Positions 36,691-49,620 of a stretch of DNA of 64,000 bases are shown piece by piece. The position numbers and the translations under genes were made by a program. Where the stretch lies: assembly GCA_025716815.1 (NCBI GenBank), contig JAIXMN010000016.1, forward strand, positions 903,874 to 967,873, given 5' to 3'. Positions within the stretch are counted from its first letter, which is position 1; each line of letters begins with the position of its first letter. The stretch is from Dichotomocladium elegans. Its lineage: Eukaryota > Mucoromycota > Mucoromycetes > Mucorales > Lichtheimiaceae. The notes beneath the pieces were generated by a model. That model had not been told where the DNA came from, did no database searches, and saw only the letters and a list, made by a program, of their open reading frames with translations.

Positions 36691-36834
36691 AGGATGAGGG
36701 CGAGTACACGGGCGAAGGCGAGAACAGCGACGAAGACGATAAGGAAAACCACAAGGACGAGAATGATATGGTCTGGACGAGGCATTTGCAACGGTGGATA
36801 TGAGCTCAGCGGTACTATTCCTTTATCTTCTGTA

Positions 36835-38700
36835 TACTATTGTTATCAAGTATAAGTCTTTATTTTACAATATATACAATACCCTAAGTGCTCAGTATCA
36901 AAAAGCCATGATGGGATCAATAATTGGCGTCTCTTCCTGATATCGATTTTGGTCTTCTCTTGCCTAAAGAGTTGCTCCTCGAAGGCATCCTTTTGTTGGA
37001 TTGATAATAAGAGGTTATTGTGTTTTCGTACTGACGGCAGTCGTTTCTATTGCTCCGTTTTCACTGCCTAGTCCTCCTTGCACCAACGTTACAAAAAAAA
37101 TCCATCCTACCGGCCCAAACGCAAGCCTCCTTGAACTCAGACAAGGATTTTCATAAATCACCTTCCCTTTCCCTGCACGACAATCGCCTGTGAAGCAAAG
37201 TCCACCTACCATTCGGCACCGCTTTCCGGCATTGATGAGGACACTCTTTCATCAACCATCAGCACCTGCAATCACGTTCCTCTGTGCCTTCAGACACCAT
37301 CGCTGTCTTGTGCATACCACCAGAGTGATAGGATTTTAAATCAACGTCACATATTCTACTTACTTTTGCTGTGTACCTGGAAAGGCGCATCAAAGTTGCT
37401 GTCTGTTACGATAGTTGGCTAAACATCTGTGAGAATGAGAAACAAAACCTTCGAAATCACTCAGCTTTTAAGCTATTGGATGCTTTACTGATTCGGGTCA
37501 TCAACGTCTCGCTTTCCAGGAACCTACTGCGTTTTACTTTCACTTGACGACTGACCAAAACTGCTCAATCGGATTATGTTCGGGCGAGTATGGCGGAAGA
37601 TAAGCACATTGCCCATTACCAAATAATGGTTCTTCATATGCTCATACTTATCCATCTCGTCCATTTAGCTTTAAGGAAGCTGAGATAGTGTCCAGTGACA
37701 GTTCCATTGCTCGTAACTTCAGAGTGGCCTGCCCTCGTTCTTTTCTTGGTTGGTGGGCTACGAGAGTCTCATGCTACAGTTAATGATGACTGATGCTGAG
37801 ATTGCTTCCAACATGTGGTTGTCTTTGTTCTTGTGTTTGGTGTTGTGACCACTGCAGGAGTCCCTTTCTTGGGCCATACCATGCTGTGTTTCATATTGAT
37901 ATGGAATCCAGCCTCGTCAAGGAAAACCCAGTTTTTTCTAAAGTCGATGTCGCTCCTGTCCCATCTGCCCACTCAGTCAAAGAGACTCTTGGATCTTCGC
38001 AACACTATTTCTGTCTACAGGCTGAAACCGAGCCATTTTCAATGACAAGTTGCATTCGTTTTTCATAAATCGATGGAGCGTCGTTTAGATACTTTGAGAC
38101 CCTCGAATCTTTGGAGCAGTTGCTCCATCAGCTGCTCTAGGACAATGGATGGATATTCATCAACCCGTTCTAAAATAATGCTGTTATGCTCTTCATTGAG
38201 AATACGCGAACGACCCCTCGCTTTAGGTTTCTTAAAGATGCTGTCAGGGTCTTCCCCGTACTGTAATGCCCGTTGCTGGGCTGAACAAACATCGATTCCT
38301 ACAGCCGATGCACTCAAGGCCTTTTCAAACATCAGTTTGAAAAAACCTGACCTTGTCTTGGTCGGTGTATGTTGTGTAACTGGGCTTGCTCTGAGCTTTT
38401 TCATCCGAATGTCTGTATCCTTTCGGTTGGGAATGTGTGTGGTAATAAGATCAGAGTTATCTTTGCAAGGTATGCTGCGCAGATATTCATTGTGAGAACA
38501 AACGGAGTGCAAAGAGTACATTTCTTCTTCAGCAACATAGTCCATAGGTCTCAGGACAGCCACGTTCATCAACGGCATGGCCTTGGCCATCTTCGTAGAA
38601 AAATAGGTTGCTCATCTCAGAATGTAAATGCGTATTCTGGGCTACATGCGATTTTATTTTTGTGATCCTGTGACTTCAGAACTGGCCAAGGGAGCGATTT
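36835..38700. repeat. Duplicated block A
   Basis: Related to 43665-45880. The outer 36835-37310 is moderately diverged from its partner (about three quarters to four fifths identical by eye), while the inner Tc1-like part is almost identical. Confidence 0.75.
37322..38700 (-). pseudogene. Tc1/mariner-like element, copy A
   Basis: Minus-strand transposase pieces: MYSLHSVCSHNEYLRSI, KARGRSRILNEEHNSI with an Arg-rich helix-turn-helix linker, FLDEAGFHINM (first Asp), PAVVTTPNTRTKTTT, and a final YLPPYSPEHNPIEQFW (catalytic Glu region, about 37560-37610). A stop follows RRSIDL and the frame shifts at least twice. About 110 bp near the 5' end present in copy B are missing. Confidence 0.8.
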
Positions 38701-40410
38701 GATTTGGAAGATGGTGGATGTTATCGCATATCAGGCAACGACCATGTTCAAAAACTCCGCTCGGCCATATTTCGGCATAAAGGATTAACATCCACGCCCT
38801 CCACCCGTCCTTTTTTCTTCATGTAAACTAACCCGCAGCTCGGCAACGCAGGGACACGCATCTAATCGATTGGAATGAATTGCGATAGGATAGAACAGTC
38901 GTGTCGTTTCTGTAGCTACAGATACAGGTTGTATGGGTGATCTAAGACATACTTAATATAGAAATGCTAACAATACCTGCGACTTTGTGTAGCCATGAAT
39001 TGCCACCAATTAAGCATCCCAGAAAAATAGGACCCTGTTGCCTGTTTTATAAGCATCTATTCAAGTTAGATGATTTTTTACTGATAACAGCTTGGCCCTG
39101 GTCTTCCCACGACCCTTTGCAAAAATGGTGGAAATGTCTATGAGAGAATAAAGCACATGCATTTATACAAAACGATCAGCACCATTTCGGTTGAAGCAGT
39201 GCAAAAGCATAGTATTCTGTAATGACAAACGAGGATGTTCTGTTCTGAAAAAATGATAAAAACCAATAAGACAAGAATTCGGTTGTCCCGTTTTAAAAAG
39301 AGTCGATATTATCGTCAATTCACGGTGGCCCGGTTTTCTTTCCTCCTCCCCTTACGAAAAAAATAAGCACCTGTTTTCCGAGAATCGACCCTTATAACCC
39401 TGCTCTTGATTACCATTTCATTTGATCGCGTGAGAAGGGTAGGACCCTGGGTATTCAATAGGCTGACCCTGAAACGGACATCAGCTGCGTGCTAGCGATT
39501 AAAGACAGCAAGTAAGTCACAGTTGGACCCTTCCTTTTTTCCCACCCGATCCTATTCTTTTTGGAACCACAGAAAACTAATACACTGCAAACAATGTAAG
39601 ATGGCTACCTCTATGGGCTTATTATTTGTGGTATACGTACGGCAGCTTCAATATCAGGCTTGATTCGTACGAATAAAACGGAACAAACCAGAATGGCTGA
39701 TGTTATCCTTCCGAGGTAGGGTTGGACGGAACGGAGAAGTAACAAAAAACTTTGTACATCTCTTCCTCTCTCTGATTGTATGTGAGTACATGAGGCTTTG
39801 TACGCTCGCCGCGGGGCGGCACACTGAGTTAGGTCACAAGATTGATAAGTTGTTGTACATCCCTGATATTCGTACCACCAAATATATACATCAACCCTGG
39901 AAACTTCCCAAGTACTCCATGAAAACAAGCCCTTATATAATATCGTAACAAAGTACTGGCTGCAAATCTCTAAGGATGAAAATTGAAGCCTTTCTTGTTT
40001 TTGTCCTTTCCTATCCCTAACACGATCCTGTAAGAGCGGAATAACAAATAATGAAATCGAATGACCCCGTCACCAAAATGGACACACGCACGCATATACA
40101 CACGTCTTGGTGGAACCTGCCTTTTTTATTCTTCTTTTCCCGTGCGACATTTCCTGGTGTCGCCGTTCCCACCATGCTTAGATAACACGCAAAGCATTGC
40201 CATACCGTGTATGATCAGTCATCATGACGACCTCGAGAGGAAAACGATGGCGGGAGGGAACACAGCCGAGGGAAAAGTAACAGGGTCCAAAAAAGGGTCC
40301 CTCACCTGTCTGGATTTTTTCCGTATAAAATGATCCCATCTTGGATTTCTTTCGAACTCTTTTCTTTAACAACACAACTCTTCCACGCACCATCTCCTCT
40401 TCTAAATCAT
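38701..40410. other. Intergenic region
   Basis: No gene supported. Upstream of the transporter (40290-40400) there is a CT-rich stretch but no clear TATA box. Confidence 0.5.
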
Positions 40411-41959
40411 ATGAATAAGGAAAGCGGTCCACTACAAAAATTCATGGACAAGTGTGCCTCGCCGTTGGTGCAGGTCATATTTGTCGGCCTTGTCTGCCTC
40501 TGCTGTCCCGGCATGTTCAACGCACTAAGTGGTATCGGTGCTGGTGGCCTCATGGGCTCGGACGTCTACCTTACAAATACCGCCAACAGCGTGCTTTACG
40601 TCTTCTTCGCGGTTGTCGGTTTTTTTGGTGGCTCCTTCTGTAACAAGTTCGGGCCTCGACTGACTCTTACGGTAAATGATTTGTACAACAAAACAGAGAA
40701 GACTACTGCTGGAAAGTGAGGACATTACCATTGACATTGTTACCCCTGGCTGGGGGTATGTGAAATAGGTGGGAAGCGTCGGCTATGTAATCTATTCAGC
40801 CTCGCTCTGGGTGTATGATACCAAAGAAAACCGTGGATTTGTTATTGCTGCAGGAGCCATCTTAGGTTGCTGTGCCGGCTTGCTATGGACTGCCCAAGGC
40901 AGCATTATGATGTCCTATCCCGAAGAAAAGAACAAAGGAAAATATGTTGCCGTCTTCTGGGCAATTTTTAATGTCGGTGGTATCCTTGGCTCGCTCATTA
41001 CGCTGGGCCTAAATCTCCAAAACCACACGGGCAAAGTTGCCACGGGAACCTATGTCGCATTCATTGTCATTATGGGCCTCGGTATTGTACTGACATTCCT
41101 CCTTGTTAGTCCCAGCCGTGTTGTCCGTCACGATGGCACCAAGGTTTTGGTTCATGAAGCAGCGAGTTGGTCAACCGAGATCATGAATGTTATCCGAGTT
41201 GTCAAGGACTGGCGCATGCTTTGTTTGGTAAAGCCAATAGTATCCTTTCGATGAATGTAAACCGAAAGCTTATTGCGAAAACAAAATTTAACGTTGTAGG
41301 CACCCGCCTTCCTGTGCTCCAACTGGTTCTACGCGTACCAGTTCCATATGAATGCCGTCTATTTTGATGCCGGTACCCGTGCCTTAAATAGCGCCATGTA
41401 TTGGACTTTCCAGATCGTAGGCTCGCTTGGCATTGGTCTCCTACTCGATTACACTGGCTTGTCGCGTCGTGCTCGTGCCCTCGTCACTGGCGCCTTTCTG
41501 TTTGTTATTATCATCGCGGTCTGGATCGGTGGTTTTATCTTCCAACTGGGATTTGAAGCCGATTTCAAAGATACCAAGCACTGGACCAGTCCCGGATTTG
41601 GCGGTCCATTCGTCCTATATTTGTGCTACGGTCTTACGGACGCCATGTACCAGACCTACATGTACTGGCTGATGGGCTCTATGTCCAACGATAGCACGGT
41701 GCTCTCTCGTTATGCAGGATTCTACAAAGCTGTCCAGTCCGCCGGCGCTGCTCTATCTTTTGGTATCGATACCGGCGCTGTGCGCCTTCGATGGGCCGCT
41801 CTTATTGCTTGGCTGTTGCTCATAGTCTCTTTCCCTGGTATATTTGCTGTCGCTAACAAGGTTCCACCTACCCTTATCAGCGAAGAGGACATGGTTGCAA
41901 CTGATGAGAAGAAAGAGGTCGAAACTGATGAGAAGAAAGAGGTCGAAACCCCGGTTTGA
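40411..41959 (+). CDS. UNC93-like major facilitator transporter
   Basis: Polytopic membrane protein of the UNC93/DUF895 branch of the MFS; substrate unknown. CDS join(40411..40671,40769..41227,41300..41959), 459 residues. It opens with VQVIFVGLVCLCCPGMFNAL and GIGAGG, then hydrophobic helices including the loop PEEKNKGKYVAVFWAIFNVGG, and after intron 2 APAFLCSNWFYAYQFHMNAV. The last helix is followed by a Lys/Glu tail with a duplicated ATDEKKEVE-like unit. Both introns are GT-AG. ATG 40411 was chosen because the frame opening at 40330 adds a non-conserved leader. Confidence 0.9.
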
Positions 41960-42073
41960 AAAGCAGTCGTTTAACCCACGCCTTATTCGGACCATGTACC
42001 ACTTATGAATTATTCTTATTTCCTATGTCTGAAACAAATACGTAAATACTATTGACATACACGATCACCTATA

Positions 42074-42300
42074 TTAAATCATCCCGTTTGCTCTGTGAAC
42101 ATGCGCAGGTGTGTGAACAACCCAATGTCGCATGAGGTTGTCTAGCGTAGATGCATTTGCATCAGCAATTTGAAGCGACGAATCATCCTCCATACCCTTT
42201 AACTTTGCTGCACAGATCAACTCCAAAGCGTATTTAGATGCGCGCGTACATATGTATATGTATATATAAATAAATAAAAGAAAAAAGACGCGAACGTGAG
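42074..42300 (-). other. Possible 3' exon of an unidentified minus-strand gene
   Basis: The C-terminal 60 residues of an open frame (42074-42706) look coding (ALELICAAKLKGMEDD, LDNLMRHWVVHT), unlike the AT-rich remainder. It ends about 115 bp tail-to-tail from the transporter. No family recognised. Confidence 0.25.
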
Positions 42301-43664
42301 AAGAAGGTATTTCATCCCAGATTACTGCTTTGGATATGTGAAAGAATAGCTGCGATATAGAGGGCGTTACTTCTATATACACATGAGGATCTACAGTAAT
42401 TTCACTGATCGGGGTCGTTATTAAAATAAGTAGATGTTCTGTATACTGACTAAGAAGTATGCAATAGATCCAACAAACGATTGGGAGGTTGACCAATATG
42501 TATATTAATGTGAAACGGAAGTGTGCGCTAACATGAATGTAAGTGTATGATCCTAAATGATTCCTGTTTTCACTATGACAGGTCATTTGTCTCATTTGTA
42601 CAGAACAGCTCATCGGCGGAACAAAAGATAAAGATTTTTCATGTAGAATAAGGGCAGTGATTTCTCTGAAGTGTACTTTAGTTAGTTTCAAATTACTCGT
42701 TCCCACATGTCAATGGGGATAAATTTCGTAACGGGGAAAATTATGACGCATATGAAGTAAATATAATTTCGCATGGATAAAGGCCAGAGACATACCCATT
42801 GGTCAACAGAAAGTACAGTATCAACCCTCCTCTTACTCTTTAACATACCCCGAAGGTAGCTAGGTGTGCGCCAGCGGTAACCAGCACGGAAGAGAGGAAG
42901 AAAGGAAGGATCCAGAGAGGTTGGGCATTGGCGGCAGATGCAACGGCGGAAGGTTGGAGGAAGGAACTAGGAGGGACAGCGACGGCCTAACGACAACACC
43001 AGCAGAGAAAGTATCGGGGGAAGCAACGGAGGAAGCAGACGAACAAACACACCTCGACGAAGCCATGGTGGAGACCTGCGCGGGTGCAGCCAAATCATGG
43101 TCCCACCGAAAATCCCTTATCCCCTCCTCTTGGGTATTTGATTAAGCTGATACCATTATCTACAAAGGACCCGAAATATTTGAAGATTGAAATTGAAACA
43201 AGTCGATATGATCGGGTTGTATACCAATCAAGGGACAAGAGAGGAGGAGGATGGATTTGATAAAGAGAATCATATGCCCAAGTCCCTATTATTTATAATA
43301 AAATCAAAGTCCCGTTGATCCAGAAATGATCATATGCAGACACATTAAACAGTGCAGACAACTGCATTGTCACCACTGATACCACTTTGGTGTTACAAGA
43401 CTGTAGGGAAATGGCGTCTTGCAATAGTCCGACCAACATCAGTCATGTGACCTTAATTACCAAGCAACACATCAACAGGATTACTAAGAAATTTGGTGCA
43501 CTTACCACACAACATTATCCCCGAAACCAAGCCTACGTACATATTATAAATCAACTTGTTGATCAGGAATCATACACATATCCTTAACCATTCAAGCTAG
43601 TATAAACATTCCATTAGTTAGTATACAATAAAGACCAATTCCTGTTTTATTCCCGTGTTATGGT
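42301..43664. other. Unassigned stretch
   Basis: Part (42285-42390) resembles 34005-34110, and 42866-42920 resembles 20990-21040 (CCAGTACGGAAGATG-like). No gene supported. Confidence 0.4.
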
Positions 43665-45880
43665 GAAGTCCTATTCTTTATAAAGTATAGCTTTATTTTG
43701 CAATATATAAAACACATTAGGTTCCCAGCATTGAATAGCCATTATGTGATCAATAATTCGTGTACCTTCCTGGTATCAATTTTGCCCTTCTCTTGCCTTA
43801 AGATTTGTTCGTCGACGGCATCCTTTTGTTGGCTTGATAATAAGAGATGATTGTACTTTCGTAGTGACAGTAGACGTTTCTACTGCTCCGTTTTCGCTGC
43901 CTAATCATCCTTGCAACACCATCACATTGGTATCATCAAGCTTTGTTTTTTAGAAAACTTTCAGCCTACCAGCCCAAACGCCACGTCAAAGTCTTCCAAA
44001 AATACCCTACCGCCATCGTAAAAACAGGCCTCCTTATACTCGGGCAAGGACTTTCAGAAATCACCCTTCCCTTTCCCTGCGCGACAATTACCTTTGAAGC
44101 AATATCCGCCTACAATTTGATTCCGTTTTCCGATATCGAGGAGGACCCTCTTTCGTCAACCACCAAACCCTGCAATGACGCTCCTTTGCGCCTTCAGGCA
44201 CCATGGCTGTCTTATGCATACCATCGACTCATCTGTATTCCTTGGTACGCCCGCAACCAATTAATCTGCCTTCGTCCTCTAGCAATACCATTGCATGTAC
44301 TCGTAATAACTACCGTCGAGAGCTAATCCATTAACTCATTAGTATGACATACGCTTTTACATTGTTCACGTCTTTAGTTGGTACCATGTACGGTGATATC
44401 AGAGTGATAGGATTTTAAATCAACGTCACATATTCTACTTACTTTTGCTGTGTGCCTGGAAAGGCGCATCAAAGTTGCTGTCTGTTACGACAGTTGGCTA
44501 AACATCTGTGAGAATGAGAAACAAAACCTTCGAAATCACTCAGCTTTTAAGCTATTGGATCCTTTACTGATTCGGGTCATCAACGTCTCGCTTTCCAGGA
44601 ACCTACTGCGTTTTACTTTCACTTGACGACTGACCAAAACTGCTCAATCGGATTATGTTCGGGCGAGTATGGCGGAAGATAAGCACATTGTCCATTACCA
44701 AATAATGGTTCTTCATATGCTCATACTTATCCATCTCGTCCATTTAGCTTTAAGGAAGCTGAGATAGTGTCCAGTGACAGTTCCATTGCTCGTAACTTCA
44801 GAGTGGCCTGCCCTCGTTCTTTTCTTGGTTGGTGGGCTACGAGAGTCTCATGCTACAGTTAATGATGACTGATGCTGAGATTGCTTCCAACATGTGGTTG
44901 TCTTTGTTCTTGTGTTTGGTGTTGTGACCACTGCAGGAGTCCCTTTCTTGGGCCATACCATGCTGCGTTTCATATTGATATGGAATCCAGCCTCGTCAAG
45001 GAAAACCCAGTTTTTTCTAAAGTCGATGTCGCTCCTGTCCCATCTGCCCACTCAGTCAAAGAGACTCTTGGATCTTCGCAACACTATTTCTGTCTACAGG
45101 CTGAAACCGAGCCATTTTCAATGACAAGTTGCATTCGTTTTTCATAAATCGATGGAGCGCCGTTTAGATACTTTGAGACCCTCGAATCTTTGGAGCAGTT
45201 GCTCAATCAGCTGCTCTAGGACAATGGATGGATATTCATCAACCCGTTCTAAAATAATGCTGTTATGCTCTTCATTGAGAATACGCGAACGACCCCTCGC
45301 TTTAGGTTTCTTAAAGATGCTGTCAGGGTCTTCCCCGTACTGTAATGCCCGTTGCTGGGCTGTACAAACATCGATTCCTACCAGCCGATGCACTCAAGGC
45401 CTTTTCAAACATCAGTTTGAAAAAACCTGACCTTGTCTTGGTCGGTGTATGTTGTGTAACTGGGCTTGCTCTGAGCTTTTTCATCCGAATGTCTGTATCC
45501 TTTCGGTTGGGAATGTGTGTGGTAATAAGATCAGAGTTATCTTTGCAAGGTATGCTGCGCAGATATTCATTGTGAGAACAAACGGAGTGCAGAGAGTACA
45601 TTTCTTCTTCAGCAACATAGTCCATAGGTCTCAGGACAGCCACGTTCATCAACGGCATGGCCTTGGCCATCTTCGTAGAAAAATAGGTTGTTCGTTTCAG
45701 AGTGTTAAAGTGTATAAAAGAGAAAGAGTCAAAAGAAAGAAATGGTCTTGCGCAAGCGACATATTCCCTTGAATGCAGTGAGATTCGATTTGTCATCATG
45801 CGTATTCTGGGCAAAACGCGATTTTATTTGTGATCCTGGAATTTCAGAACTGGCAGGGGGCGACTTTGATTTTGGGGAAA
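43665..45880. repeat. Duplicated block B
   Basis: Partner of 36835-38700; contains about 190 bp (44210-44400) absent from block A, covering the end of an open frame at 43943-44326 of unknown nature. Confidence 0.75.
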
Positions 45881-45885
45881 AAGAG
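44401..45885 (-). pseudogene. Tc1/mariner-like element, copy B
   Basis: About 99 percent identical by eye to copy A over roughly 1.3 kb and carrying the same stop after RRSIDL and the same downstream frame break. Ends: CAGAGTGATAGGATTTTAAA at 44400 and GCGACTTTGATTTTGGGG at 45863, which are imperfect inverted repeats. Includes FLDEAGFHINM and YLPPYSPEHNPIEQFW. Confidence 0.8.
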
Positions 45886-46006
45886 TGAGTCTTAATTTTT
45901 CATGCATTGGTCCGAAACCCCACCATCGAAAACAGGAGCAGTATAATTTTTATCGTCCGCTTTGCTGCTTTTACCTTATTTCTTCTTTGTTTCCTTCGCA
46001 TTTGCC

Positions 46007-48588
46007 ATGGACCAACCCATACAAGTATCAGGTTCCGGACCTATACCTCCTATTCAAGACTACAGTTCCGAATCCTCGATTGCCAGTGACCATCCTCACA
46101 GTAATCTCCAAAGCGAATTCGATCGCGACTATATCAATTATGAACATATTAGAGACCTCGCACGGGCCCTTGCGGGAGATGCAAACAGCGGGTCTGAGGC
46201 CGCATCGGAGCGCATAGAAATGACATACAAGAAGAAAAAGAAGCGGGAATCGACGAAAGAAGAGAGAGGAACTCCAAATGGTATCTCGTATACTTTGATG
46301 CGATACCCCCTAATCGTAAGGCTCTCTATGTATCTTTTTAGAAATCATTTCTAACATGATCGAGCATATAGTGGAGCATTGTCACAATTATCATTTTTGA
46401 ACTTCTCCTGTATATTGGTCTGCGCCAGCTGGTCAGAGCTTGGGAAACTGTATTTAGTTGGTAAGCACAAATGTGATGGGATTGTTGCGTCGTTAGCCTT
46501 CTATCGAGATTCACGGATTAACACAATCGAGGACCGGACAAGGCGTGGCCGACGAAAACAACTTCGTGCGAATTTGCGAGCAGCAAAATCATATGAAGAA
46601 TGGTGTAACGCAGCAGATGCTCTTGATCATTACATGGGAAAGGATGCCTGGAAAGACTCAGACCCGTTCGGGTACTATGATTATAAACTTTTGCAAAAAG
46701 TGATCCACCACCTACAATTCTATCGCGAAAATGCAGACCATGACCCTGAGGCTGCAGCTAACCTCAAGGATGTTCTCTATGCCTGTCTTAAGCAGAATTT
46801 TGCAGGGATTGAAAACACTAAATTGTATTGCAACACTTACCATGGTACCAAACGACTTGTGGAAGCCTATGTCGAAGAGGGTACGTTGATCCTTTTGTAA
46901 AGGAACTGAACTCAACAAATGGTGTTTTGTCTAGTGGTCAAATCCATCGAAGCCCTTTCCGAGAACATACACATCTCTGCAACTGATAAACGACTTGCGT
47001 TCAAATTGTATGCCAAAAATTATGGTCGTACGGCGTTCTGTTTGTCTGGGGGCGCGGGCTTCGGGTATTATCATCTCGGCGTCATACGGGAACTACTCGA
47101 TCGGAAGCTATTGCCACCAATCATCACAGGAACGTCAGCGGGTGCGCTGATGGGAGCGCTCGTTTGTACCCGCACGGATGAAGAATTGCGCCAGGTTTTA
47201 GGTCCTGAAATTGCCCATAAAATCACGTTTTGCCATGGCTCCATCGTCACCCATCTTGCGAGGTATGCGACGACCGGTGCATTTTTTGATAGTGACCAAT
47301 GGTGTCGCCTGGCATTGTGGTTTTCACGAGGATCTATGACATTCAAGGAGGCCTACGAACGCACAGGCAGGGTATTCAATGTGTCCGTCATTCCCAACGA
47401 TCCTCACTCTCCCCCGAAGCTGCTGAATTACATCACCACACCCAATTGTGTCATATGGAGTGCTGTGATGGCCTCTGCTGCCATTCCCGGTGTAAGTGGA
47501 ATGTAAGCTCCCACCTAACTTTTCTTCTCTATTCATGAACCAAAACAGATTCTTAACCCGATGGTGCTGTTGCAAAAATCACCAAAATCCACCCATCTCA
47601 CTCCCTACAATTACGGCCACCGTTTTAAGGACGGAAGTCTACGCACAGATATTCCTACCCAGGCTCTGTATCATCTTTTCGGTGTCAATTACACTATTGT
47701 CAGTCAAGTCAATCCCCATATTCACGTCTTCTTCTATGCCAATCAAGGTAGCCCCGGACGACCTGTTACCCATCGCATGGGCAAGGGATGGTAAGTATTC
47801 TTTTCACGCCCTTCGCCAACAGACACCAATGGATTCATTTTATTTTAGGCGTGGCGGTTTCTTGGCCTCTGCGGCTGAGCAGTTTTTAAAATTAGACTTA
47901 TCAAAGTGGCTCAAGGTCCTTCGTGATCTTAATCTACTCCCACGATTGAAAGATCAAGACTGGAGTAATTTGTGGCTGCAAAAGTTTGACGGCACAGTAA
48001 CGATCTTGGCAAGTTGAAATCGGTTTATGAAAAGAAACCAGAGATTTATTGACTTGATGTACTCTTTCCCTCGTTTAGCCAAAGACAGGTCTGCTGGACT
48101 GGGTCCATATTGTGTCTAACCCCAGTGAGAGCCGACTCGAACATGCGATGAATGTAGGACGAGCACGGACATGGCCAAATGTTTCCATGATTTCAAATCG
48201 TTTACGTATTGAAAACGCAATCAATAACGGCCGAAGGAAGCTCCGAGGCATGACCAAACGCCAGCCAGCCAGGGAAACTTCAATGAGCGATGACGCATCA
48301 GCGGGAAGCAATGATGAGATCAAATTTCTGTCGGTGCGTCGGGCGAGTATTCCCGGTAGTATCGACGGTCTGATGCACGAGAAAGAGCTGCTAAAGGAAG
48401 AAGCCCGCAGGCGTAAGTTTTTAGCTCAGTTTAGTGATCGCCGTGAGGTCATAGCCGGCAAAGAGATTGTCGCACAGGCGCAGGAGGAGCGAGCCTACGA
48501 CCTTGGGGACCATTATGAAAGTGTGGACAATGACGAGGATGACCCGGACGATGATTCAATTACCTCATCGTCTTCCCTTTCTATCTAA
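46007..48588 (+). CDS. Patatin-like triacylglycerol lipase (TGL3/4/5, SDP1 type)
   Basis: Lipid-droplet lipase that hydrolyses stored triacylglycerol. CDS join(46007..46315,46372..46460,46543..46880,46935..47491,47549..47790,47849..48008,48079..48588), 734 residues. Order: acidic/Ser N-terminus, membrane-associated segment WSIVTIIIFELLLYIGL, the DUF3336 region (WRGRRKQLRANLRAAKSYEEW, DALDHYMG), then the patatin domain: GGAGFGYYHLG oxyanion loop, nucleophile in GTSAGAL, AAIPGILNPM, and catalytic Asp in FKDGSLRTD. The C-terminus is Ser/Asp/Glu-rich. The intron at 48009-48078 begins GCAAGT (GC-AG) and joins TVTIL to PKTGLLDW; the intron ending at 46542 uses AAG. Confidence 0.92.
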
Positions 48589-48932
48589 TGTCATAATATT
48601 AAAAGCTGCTATTCCGCCTATCTGTACAATATACACATGAAGAGGAAGAAGAATGAGGCCATCTTTATTCTCCGGCATCGACATGTGCACACAGCGTCCA
48701 ATTTTATTGGCAGCACGAAAGGGCTACTACTAAATTAGTAGAAGTTTCTTCTCCCGGGGAGGAGGTGCAGCTCCGACCGATCATGTGAATGTCCCTTTCC
48801 TATTAAAGCGGCGAAGGAGCTGCATAAAAGATAGCGTCATCGTCATGACGACGTCTGAAGTTACGTATTTCTATTTAACAACGTATATTCCAGGGGTTTT
48901 GCGCAATTTTCTTTCTTTCCTTTGCAATTAAA

Positions 48933-49620
48933 ATGGCTGCGCAAAACGTCAACTCTACACTAATCACTGAGGATTCGTCGACTGACAAGCTCGGCAACAC
49001 GGTTGCAACTGAGCACGAGGGGGAAACGCGCGAACCTACGAAGCGAGAGATTCGCGATGCCGAGCGCCGAGCGCGTCTAGGACCTGCAGGTTAATTGGTT
49101 ACTTCAATATTCAAGAATCGAGAAAGGATTAACATCCACCATGGCATTTCCCGTTTAGTTACGCCGCCGGATAGGAAGCGTGGCACCGACCGTGGTATTG
49201 ACAGTGCAAGCATTGAAGGCCAGCGTGGCCAGGACGAACAATATGAGCAGCGACGCATAGAGCAACTGGAACAGTTGGAACAGAAGAATAGCAGACGCCA
49301 ATTTGATCGCCATGGCGGATATGGACACAGGTGTGTGTTTGTATGCAGATGCGTCTAGATGTGTACTGATGCCGAGAACTACAGAATGATGGACAAAAAA
49401 TCGAAGCGGGGATGGGGTGATCCCCTTCATATAGAGTAAGTTTTCTGGAATTGCCAAAATTACTTCCCTGAAATAACATTTTTGTTAGCCTGGATGCCGA
49501 ACTTGAAATGGACCCAAATGATCCTGCTGCTGAACCTTGTAAGTATAGCATTAATGGACATTTTTGCGGCACACAAGGCTAACGATTAGTAATATATTAG
49601 CTCTAGAAAATCGAGGGTGA
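48933..49620 (+). CDS. Hypothetical small charged protein
   Basis: Five exons inferred, join(48933..49089,49159..49330,49385..49435,49489..49538,49601..49620), about 149 residues. Exon 1: MAAQNVNSTLITEDSSTDK, then KREIRDAERRARLG; exon 2 is Arg/Glu/Gln-rich coiled-coil-like (RRIEQLEQLEQKNSRRQ); exons 3-4 give KRGWGDPLHIDLDAELEMD, an acidic end. All splice sites are GT-AG and every junction keeps the frame, which supports a real gene. No family recognised; the last exon is the least certain. Confidence 0.6.

Noticed and set aside
43943..44326. 127-codon plus-strand open frame in duplicated block B
   Set aside because: Block A lacks an equivalent open frame and no family is recognised; probably chance or old repeat-derived.
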